From Variovorax sp. dw_308 (lineage in GTDB: Bacteria > Pseudomonadota > Gammaproteobacteria > Burkholderiales > Burkholderiaceae_C), in assembly GCF_019207085.1 (NCBI RefSeq), contig NZ_JAATOM010000013.1:123685-187684 (forward strand): 64,000 bases of DNA, read 5' to 3'. Positions 53,315-61,300 of the stretch are shown in pieces; within the stretch, counting starts at the first letter, position 1; each line of letters opens with the position of its first letter. A program made the position numbers and the translations under genes. The notes beneath the pieces were generated by a model. That model was not told the origin of the DNA. It worked only from the letters and a program-made list of their open reading frames with translations, and did not search any database.

Positions 53315-53334
53315 TAATGTAAGGCATTACATTA
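53315..53334. promoter_or_regulatory. TAATGTAA-GGCA-TTACATTA operator
   Basis: A perfect 8-base inverted repeat with a 4-base spacer lies between the divergent TetR and DUF1254 genes, 34 bases before the DUF1254 start. The size and placement fit a TetR-family operator controlling both directions. Confidence 0.7.
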
Positions 53335-53367
53335 ATTCAACACATTAAAACCCATCTGGAGACCTCC

Positions 53368-54792
53368 ATGAATCTGAGTCGACGACTCGCACGCCTGCTG
53401 TCCGTGACCGTGTTGGCCCTGCCGCTTGCCAGCGCCCAGGCGGCAGAACCCCTTTCGCCGGCCAAGGCCAGAGCCCTTGCAAGCGACCTCTACATCTATG
53501 GCTATCCGATGGTGCTGATGGAAACGACCATGCAGCAGCAAACCAACGTGCCGGATGCCACGTCGGTGCCCATGCGCGCCCCGGTCAACCAGTTCGCGCA
53601 CTTCCGCACCTTCCCCGGCGCCGAATCGCGCGACGTGGTGCGCTACAACTTCGACACGCTGTATTCCTTCGCATGGGTCGACGTGAGCAAGGAGCCGATC
53701 GTGCTCACCGTGCCCGACAGTGGCGGTCGCTACTACCTCGTGCCTTCGCTCGACATGTGGACAGATGTCTTTTCGGTGCCGGGCACGCGGACCACCGGCA
53801 ACACCGGCGGCAACTTCGCGATGGTGCCGCGCGGCTGGCAGGGGCAATTGCCTGCAGGCGTGACGCGCGTCGAGACGCCTACGTCGATGACCTGGATTAC
53901 GGGTCGCACGCAGACCAACGGTCCCGCCGACTTCCCGAACGTCCACAAGATCCAGGACGGCTTCAAGCTCACGCCGTTGAGCCGCTGGGGCAAGCCCGAA
54001 GTCAAGGCCGCGCCGGCGCGCGTGGATGCATCCATCGACGCCAAGACCCCGCCGCTGGTGCAGGTCGGCAAGCTTGACGGCGTGACGATGCTCACCCGCC
54101 TGGCGGAGTTGATGAAGAAGAACCCGCCGCATGCAAGCGACTACCCGACACTGATGCGCGCCGCAGCCATCGGACTCGCGCCGGGCCTGTCGTTCGACGC
54201 ATCGAAGCTGGACCCGGCGACGATCGAGGCGATCAACGCCGGGGCGCAGGATGCCAAGGCCCGCCTGCAGAAACGCCTGCGTGACTTCGGCACACGCGTG
54301 AACGGATGGAGGGTGCTTACGGAAGGCATCGGCAGCTATGGCAGCAACTACGAGCAACGCGCCGTGATCGCGCTCGCCGGACTCGGCGCCAACCTGCCCG
54401 AAGACTCGATCTACCCCACCACCTTCGTCGACGCCGATGGCAAGCCATTCTCTGCGGACAAGAGCTATGTGCTGCACTTCGACAAGGACAAGCTGCCGCC
54501 GGCCGATGCGTTCTGGTCGGTGACCCTGTACGACACGCAGGGCTTCCAGGTGGCCAACGCGATCAACCGCTTTGCCATCGGCGACCGCGATGCACTGCAG
54601 TTCAACGCGGATGGCTCGCTCGACCTCTACATCCAGGGCAAGCCGCCTGGCAGCGGACGGGATTCGAACTGGCTGCCGGCACCGCAGAACGGCAACTTCT
54701 CGCTGACGATGCGGGTGTACCTGCCGCGCGCGGAAGCATTCACCGGCGGCTGGGTACCGCCTGGCGTGAAGCGCATGACCGAAGCCCTGTGA
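53368..54792 (+). CDS. Exported DUF1254/DUF1214 protein
   Basis: This 474-residue protein has a signal peptide (RRLARLLSVTVLALPLASAQ, cut after AQA), then the DUF1254 domain (YIYGYPMVLMETTMQQQTNV, NQFAHFRTFPGAESRDVVRY, NFDTLYSFAWVDVSKEPIVL). The C-terminal DUF1214 domain (DADGKPFSADKSYVLHFDKD, PADAFWSVTLYDTQGFQVAN) ends with NWLPAPQNGNFSLTMRVYLP. The family is common and its biochemical function is unsettled. ATG 53368 has GGAG upstream. It is followed directly by a second family member. Confidence 0.9.
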   Translation: MNLSRRLARLLSVTVLALPLASAQAAEPLSPAKARALASDLYIYGYPMVLMETTMQQQTNVPDATSVPMRAPVNQFAHFRTFPGAESRDVVRYNFDTLYSFAWVDVSKEPIVLTVPDSGGRYYLVPSLDMWTDVFSVPGTRTTGNTGGNFAMVPRGWQGQLPAGVTRVETPTSMTWITGRTQTNGPADFPNVHKIQDGFKLTPLSRWGKPEVKAAPARVDASIDAKTPPLVQVGKLDGVTMLTRLAELMKKNPPHASDYPTLMRAAAIGLAPGLSFDASKLDPATIEAINAGAQDAKARLQKRLRDFGTRVNGWRVLTEGIGSYGSNYEQRAVIALAGLGANLPEDSIYPTTFVDADGKPFSADKSYVLHFDKDKLPPADAFWSVTLYDTQGFQVANAINRFAIGDRDALQFNADGSLDLYIQGKPPGSGRDSNWLPAPQNGNFSLTMRVYLPRAEAFTGGWVPPGVKRMTEAL

Positions 54793-54794
54793 TC

Positions 54795-56264
54795 ATGAGA
54801 AAGCTCCCCATGAACCGTTTCCTCTCCCTTTGCGTCGCGGCTGCCGCCGCCGTCCTTTCGACCGGCTGTGCCCAATCGCCGCCGGCCGCGGGCGCATATG
54901 TCTTCGAGCGCGGCTATCCCACGGCGGACACGTCGCGGCGCGTTCGTGACGACGTCGACTTCCAGCGTGCAGTGACGGCTTACCGCTTCTGGTATCCGAC
55001 CGTTTCCGTCGAAGGCGTTTTCAATGGCAAGCGGACTGCCGGCATCCAGGACAACCAGGCTTTCAGCATCGTCGCTGCCGGCCCACGGCAGGTGGGCTTC
55101 ACGCTGAACTCGGACACGCCCTACGGCTCCGGCGTCGTGGACGTCTCGCAGGGTCCGATGGTGATCGAGCTGCCGCCGGGGCCGTACATCGGCCTGGTGA
55201 ACGATCACAACCAGGGCTGGGTCCAGGACCTGGGCCTGCCCGGACCGGACCAAGGCAAGGGCGGCAAGCATCTCGTCCTGCCGCCGGACTACCAGGGCGA
55301 CCCGCCGGCCGGCTATTTCGTCGGCCGCTCGAAGTCTTTCAAGAACCTGCTCGCGCTGCGCGCGTTGCCTGTTGGAGGAAACGTCCCCAAGGCCCTCGAC
55401 GCATTGCGCGCGGTGAAGATCTATCCGCTGTCGACCGCCGCGCAGCCGCAGGTGCTGAAGGTGGTGGACACGTCGGCGCAAGCCACCGACAGCTCGTCGC
55501 TGGCGTGGGAGGACAACATTGCGTTCTGGCAGCAACTGAGCAAGGTCATCAGCGCCGAGCCGCTGGTTCCGCAGTACCTGCCGATGTATGGCCTCTTGTC
55601 CGCGCTGGGCATCGAACGCGGCAAGCCGTTCAATCCCGACGCCCGCATGAAAGGCATCTTGGAAAAGGCCGCCAGGGCCGGTCGCGACCAGTTGCTGGTC
55701 TCGGCCTTCGACAGTGCGCGTGCGGACCGCAAGAACTGGCCAGACCGCCAGTGGGAATGGGTCGGCCTGGTGCCCGGCAGCGCCCAGTTCGAGACGCCTG
55801 CGGGCATCGACCTGGAAGCGCGCGACCGCTGGTTCGCCCAAGCCATCGTGACCTCGCCCGCGATGTTCCGCCGCAGCGCCGGTGCGGGATCGCTCTACTG
55901 GATGAGCGTGCGCGATGCCAAGGGCGTGTACCTGGACGGCGGCAAGAACTACAAGCTCACGATGCCCACGCCGGTTCCAGGCAAGTTGTTCTGGTCCGTG
56001 ACCGTCTACGACACCGCGACGCGCTCGCAGGTGCAGACGGACCAGGACAAGGGTGCGCTGCGCTCGCTGTTCGAACTCAAGGATGCGCCTACGAACGCGC
56101 CGCTGGATCTCTACGTCGGCCCGACCGCGCCGCCGGGCAAGGAAAGCCGGTGGATCAAGACGACGCCCGGCAAGGGCTGGTTCGCCTACATCCGCATCTA
56201 CGGACCGGAGCAGGCTGCGTTCGACAAGAGCTGGGCGCCGGGCGACTTCGAGTTGGTGAAATAG
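54795..56264 (+). CDS. DUF1254/DUF1214 lipoprotein
   Basis: This 489-residue paralogue of the previous gene has a lipoprotein signal: FLSLCVAAAAAVLSTGCAQS, with lipobox STGC. It then shows RAVTAYRFWYPTVSVEGVFN, NSDTPYGSGVVDVSQGPMVI and the DUF1214 end (VPGKLFWSVTVYDTATRSQV, KGWFAYIRIYGPEQAAFDKS-W). It starts two bases after the preceding stop; an internal ATG at 54810 is a possible alternative start. Membrane anchoring here, against a free periplasmic form upstream, suggests distinct locations for the two. The function is unknown. Confidence 0.88.
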   Translation: MRKLPMNRFLSLCVAAAAAVLSTGCAQSPPAAGAYVFERGYPTADTSRRVRDDVDFQRAVTAYRFWYPTVSVEGVFNGKRTAGIQDNQAFSIVAAGPRQVGFTLNSDTPYGSGVVDVSQGPMVIELPPGPYIGLVNDHNQGWVQDLGLPGPDQGKGGKHLVLPPDYQGDPPAGYFVGRSKSFKNLLALRALPVGGNVPKALDALRAVKIYPLSTAAQPQVLKVVDTSAQATDSSSLAWEDNIAFWQQLSKVISAEPLVPQYLPMYGLLSALGIERGKPFNPDARMKGILEKAARAGRDQLLVSAFDSARADRKNWPDRQWEWVGLVPGSAQFETPAGIDLEARDRWFAQAIVTSPAMFRRSAGAGSLYWMSVRDAKGVYLDGGKNYKLTMPTPVPGKLFWSVTVYDTATRSQVQTDQDKGALRSLFELKDAPTNAPLDLYVGPTAPPGKESRWIKTTPGKGWFAYIRIYGPEQAAFDKSWAPGDFELVK

Positions 56265-56374
56265 CGGCAAGCGTCGCAGCTCCCGAACAACCGCCCGCCC
56301 CGTGAAGACCGCTTCGGTTTGCACTATCCTTCGCACCGCCCCGATCGTTGCGCCACAACCTCCAGGATGCCTGA

Positions 56375-57843
56375 ATGAAACACCTCAGCGGCCTTGATGC
56401 AACCTTCCTGCACGCTGAAACGCCAGAGACGCCGATGCACGTAGGCGGCCTGCATTTGCTGGAACTCCCTGCTGGCTACGATCGGGACTTCTACGAGGAC
56501 GTGAAGGCGCATGTCGCGAGCCGCATGCAGTCTTCACGCGCAAGCTCGCCCTGATGCCCTTCGAGCTGTCCAACCCGGTGTGGGTGGAGGACGACGAGGT
56601 GGACCTCGACTACCACGTGCGGCGCGTCTCGCTGCCGCGGTCCGGCACGATGAAGCAGCTCGAGCAGTACGTGGCGCGACTGCATTCGACGCTGCTGGAT
56701 CGCAGCCGGCCGCTGTGGGAGTTCTTCGTGATCGACGGGCTGCAGGGTGGCGGCGTCGCGCTGTATTCGAAGCTGCATCACGCGGGCATGGACGGCCAGG
56801 CGGGCACTGCATTCGCGCACGCGATCATGGACCTGACGCCCGAGCCCCGCGCCATCAAGCCTCCGCGGCAGATCGCGCGCGGCAAGCACCAGCAGCTCGG
56901 CGTGGCCGAACTCGCGGGCGCCGCGCTGACCAACACGCTGCAGCAGTACGTGAAGCTGGTGAAGACCTTTCCTGACATGGCGCGCGCGGTGAAGAGCCTC
57001 GTCATCCCGCAACCGAAGAGCGGGGGCAGCACGCGCTGGAGTATTCCGAAAAATATCAACATCCTCGGTCCGCGAACCCCGCTCAACGTGGCGATCACGA
57101 ACCAGCGCGCCTATGCAGCGCGCTCGATCCCGATGGCCGAGGTCAAGGTGATCGGCAAGCGGCTGGGCGCGAGCCTCAACGACGTGGTGCTCGGCCTCTG
57201 CGCGGGCGCACTGCGCCGCTACCTGTCCGATACCGGCAGCCTTCCGAAGAAGCCGATGACGGCGGCTATCCCGGTCACGCTGAGAGAGTCCGGCGATACC
57301 TCGTCGAATAACCAGGTCTCGATGACGATCATGACGTTGGCGACCGACGTGGCCGATCCGGTGCAGAGAATCAAGGCCATTGCCGAATCGTCGGCCGCTG
57401 CGAAATCCCTGATGGGCAGCATCAAGACCTCGATACCGACCGACTTTCCTTCGTTCGGCGCGCCCTGGCTGATGTCGGGCCTGGTCTCGATGTATGGCCG
57501 CTCGCAGCTCGCGGACCGGCTGCCCCCGGTCGCCAATGTGCTGATCTCGAACGTGCCGGGACCGCAGGTCGGGCTCTACTTCGCCCGCGCGAAGCTTCTG
57601 ACCTACTACCCCGTCTCGATTCCGAGCCATGGCATGGCGCTCAACATGACCGTGCAAAGCTACAACGGCATGCTGGATTTCGGTCTCATTGCCTGTCGCC
57701 GCGCGGTGCCGGACGTGGCGGACATCGCCGAATATGTCGTCGAGGAGCACCGCGCGCTGCTCGCGCATGTGAATGCGCTCGACGCGCCGGCGGCCCCGTC
57801 CACCGCCAAGGTCTCCCCACGCAAGGCCGCGTCGCGGCATTGA
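56375..57843 (+). pseudogene. Wax ester synthase/DGAT-like acyltransferase, frameshifted
   Basis: The family makes wax esters or triacylglycerols from acyl-CoA. The first 59 codons (MKHLSGLDATFLHAETPETP, MHVGGLHLLELPAGYDRDFY) end at a TGA at 56552. From about 56530 the family continues in another frame (VFTRKLALMPFELSNPVWVE) to a normal end, with the active site LHHAGMDGQAG and the PLNVAITNQRAYAARS segment. Members usually have a few residues (such as HLAP) at the break, so about ten bases look deleted. The stop and an ATG overlap as TGATG, so the second part could start separately at 56554. Confidence 0.85.
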
Positions 57844-57939
57844 GGGCAGTCCTTTCAAATCGGAGTCCTCGTCAGGGTTTCCGTCTTGCTGCCATCAGGT
57901 CTTCACCATGACGGGAGGCGGTCTCCAGCAGGACAAGTG

Positions 57940-58280
57940 ATGAATGCACATCTACAAACCAGCATCTGGACGCTGCTGCACAACGGCGCAACGCAGCGAG
58001 AGATCGCGCGCGTCACGGGCATCTCGCGTAACACCATTCGCGGCTATCATAATCAGAAGCAGTTCGCCAGCCAAGGCGACGCCGAGCCGCCGGGCGCAAT
58101 CGGCAGCAGGCCGATCCAAACTGCTCCGCATTGACCATCGACCCGGCCGCCCGGCTCAGCGCCGAGCAGCATCACGCCGGCATGCGAGCCGCTCCGCGCC
58201 TTCATCGAGTCGCAGTTGAAGCTCAACCGCAACGCGATGGCCGTGTACCAGGACCTGGTCGACCGGTTCGGCTTGCCGCC
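57940..58280 (+). pseudogene. IS21-family IstA N-terminal remnant
   Basis: From ATG 57940 the frame reads SIWTLLHNGATQREIARVTG, ISRNTIRGYHNQ, an IstA-type helix-turn-helix, and later loses the family. In another frame CEPLRAFIESQLKLNRNAMA and VYQDLVDRFGL resume the next IstA segment. The catalytic core and istB are absent. It ends about 30 bases from the autotransporter stop codon. Confidence 0.75.
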
Positions 58281-58312
58281 GCCGCCATTTGCCGCTTCAC
58301 CTGAGCCCCCAC

Positions 58313-61300
58313 TCACCAAGCCCAGTGCACACCCACTCGACCGCTCCAGCCATTGCCGCCGCTGCTGTCGAGCGATCGGTTGTAGTCGATCGAGCCAAAT
58401 GCCGTCAGGTTGCGCGCGACGCGGCCCGACATGCCAATGCCGACCTGCGCCCAGGTCGCGCCGAGCGGAGCGGTCAACGCGACCGCGTTCAAGCCCTGGA
58501 GATTGGTGAACGTGGTGGTCGCGTCGGGGGCGAAGGCGTGCCACACGTTGAAGCGGGCCCAGGCCGTGTAGCCGCTTGCGCCTGCGCCTTCTCCAATGCT
58601 GCGCGTCAGCCGTGCGCCAAGGCGGGCGTAGCCCCTGTGGGTGTCGTCGAATGCGACCCCACCACGGAGGTCGCCACTGTCGTCCAGCCGCGTCCATTGG
58701 TAAACGAGTTGCGCCTGCGGCTCCACGTCCCATCCCGCCCCGAGCGCGAAGGGATAGCCAGCCTCGACAGATGCGGCTGCGCCCCAGCCGCTCGTCTTCA
58801 AATCCTCGCCCAGGGCAGAGTGGGTCTTGACGCTGTCGTAGCGCGTGGCCTGCAACACGCCGTCGACATACCAACCCGAAGCGCCCTTGCGCGTCCAGTA
58901 ACCACCCAGCGAATAGCCGTACATCGACGCCGTGCCGGCCTTGCCGCCATAGACGCTGTCGACATTGCCGTCGATGTGCCCGATCGCCACGTAGGTGCCC
59001 GCCACGTCGCTCCTGCCGGCCCCGTCTGTGGTGCGTAGCAGATCGACGCCCGCCTGCATGCCGCCTTCGGTGAAGTCGTAGGCGGGCCCATGGCGGCGGA
59101 AGTCGACAAGCTGGTCGACGAGGGCAGCGCTGCCGCGCTCGTTCGCCTGTCGGCTCGCGCCATACACGCGCGCCCATGTTCCCTCGTGCCGCTGGCCCTC
59201 CATGGCAGGGTCGACGTTGTCTTCGCCGGCGCGGTCATGGTATGTGCCGAGCATCGCGATGCCGAGTCGGTTGGCGAGCAACGGCAATGCCATGTCGAGC
59301 GGCACCTCCACGCGGTAGTTGGGCACCGATGCCAACGGCGATGGCGTTGGCGTTGCTGCGGGATCGGGTGATGGCGCTGTTGCAGGCGGTGGCGCCTCGC
59401 CGGTGGGTGCGCCCTGTGGGGCCGGCGGGGCTGGTGCAACCGGCGGTGGCGGCGGTGGTGCGGGCGGCGGCTCCGCAGGTGGCGGCGCTGGCGGTGCCGT
59501 CAAAGTCGTGCGCAAGTACCAGCTGTTCGCATTGGCCGCCCCGCCTCGGTTCAATTGGTATTCGTACGCACCTGCTGCCACGCGATTGCCGAGCGTGAAT
59601 GCGCCCGCATTGGTCGTGCCGCCATTGGCCGCATCGACCACGAGGAGTCCGTCGCCCGTTGTCAACGCGCCGCCGCCGGTGCCGGCGATCCGCATGGCAG
59701 ACGAACCCGTCGCCGTGCCGCCATTGATGACCAGCTTGTCGGACGGCGAATTGTCCGGGCCCAGGAAAGTGTTGAGCGCCAGCATGCTGCCGGGCAGGCC
59801 GGCGTAGCTGGTCACCGTCATCGAATTGCCTGGCGTGCCGCCGGCAGCACCGATCTGCGCGAGGCCCGCGTTCTGCAAGAGGCCATGTATGGTGAAGCCG
59901 CCATTGCCACCGGCCAGGATTGCAGGCTTCGCAAGAGACAGTGTCGGCTTGCCGCGCAGCGCGTTGGCAGCCGAGTTGGCCGGGGTGGTATCTGCGATCG
60001 CATCGGCCACCTTGAGCGACCCGTTATTGATCACGCTGCCCGTCACACTGCCGTAACCACCCATGGCGGCACCCGCGTTGACCGTGACCGTACCGCCGCC
60101 GCCCAGCGTCGCGCCCGGACTGCTCGCATCCCCGACGACAAGTGTGCCGGCGCTGACCGTCGTGCTGCCCGAGTAGCTGCTCGCGCCCTGGAGGATCAGC
60201 ATCCCGGCGCCTGTCTTGACCATCGCGCCTGCGCCGGAGATCGCGCCTTCGTAGATCAGCGTGTTGGAACGGTTGAAGGTCAGCAGTCCATCGTCGATCA
60301 CGTCCGTCACGACGCTGCCGGTGGTGCCGCCGTTGCCAAGCTGCAGCGCACCGGCGAGCGCGATCCGCGTGCTGCCGGTGTAGGTGTTGTCGGCCGTGAA
60401 GATGGTCGTGCCAGACAGCGCATTGACGCTGCCGTTGCCGCTGACGACCGGCGCAAATTCGTACGCACTCGACGTGTGATTGAAATTGATAGCGCCTGTG
60501 CCGGCGCCAAGGCTCACAGTGGACGTGCTGAGCGTGCCCGGAGCGACCGGCGCGCTGCCCAGCGCGGCACCGATATTGAGCGTGCCGTTCGAGCCAGCAA
60601 AGTAGGCCAGGTAGGTCGCAGGGGCACTGACCAAGGCACCTTCGTTGACCGTGAGCGTGCCGGTCCCGCCATTGCCGACGGTCAAGTCTGGCCCGGTGTT
60701 CGTCCAGCTCGAACCTGCGCCAGTGACGGTGGCGTCGCCCTGCCCGCCGGCGAGCCGACCGACGAAGCCTTGTGCGCTGGTGACCGCAGCGCCGCCCGAA
60801 ACGAGCAGCGAGCCCGTTCCCGATCGCGCCACTTCAAAGGTCGAGTCGCTCACCAGGGTCGAGCGGGGTCCCGTGACCTGCGCCGCAGCGTGCGCGTCTG
60901 CGTTCTCGCCGATCACGAAACTGCCGCCGCGCACGAGGCCGCCTTGGTCGACCGTCAACGTGGACGTTCCCGACAATATGCTCAGTAAGTCCGTTGTCGT
61001 CCAATTGGAACCCGTGCCGCTGACGCGCAACGTGGCCTGGCCGGTGGGTTGCCCTGCGGCTATCGCGAACTGGCTGCGAACAGTCCCGCCGTTCTCGACC
61101 GTCAGCGCGCCTGCGCCGTCGTTGCCGATGGTCAGACCGCTGCCGGTGACCCAGGTCGATCCGCTGCCGGTCACCGTCACGGCGCCTTGCGAACCCGCGG
61201 CCTGCCCGATGACGCTCACCGAGTTGTTCACCTTCCCGCCGCCTTCGATCCTCAGCGCGCCGGCGCCGGAATTGCCGACCATGACCGTCGCGGCCGGCGA

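Noticed and set aside
54627..57858. Two long minus-strand frames opposite the DUF1254 lipoprotein and DGAT-like genes
   Set aside because: Both are Arg-rich shadows; the plus-strand genes carry a lipobox and the HHxxxDG site.
59400..59510. Simple GGC/GGT-rich tandem sequence, possible microsatellite or CRISPR-like repeat
   Set aside because: It is the coding sequence for the proline-rich linker of the autotransporter; there are no unique spacers.
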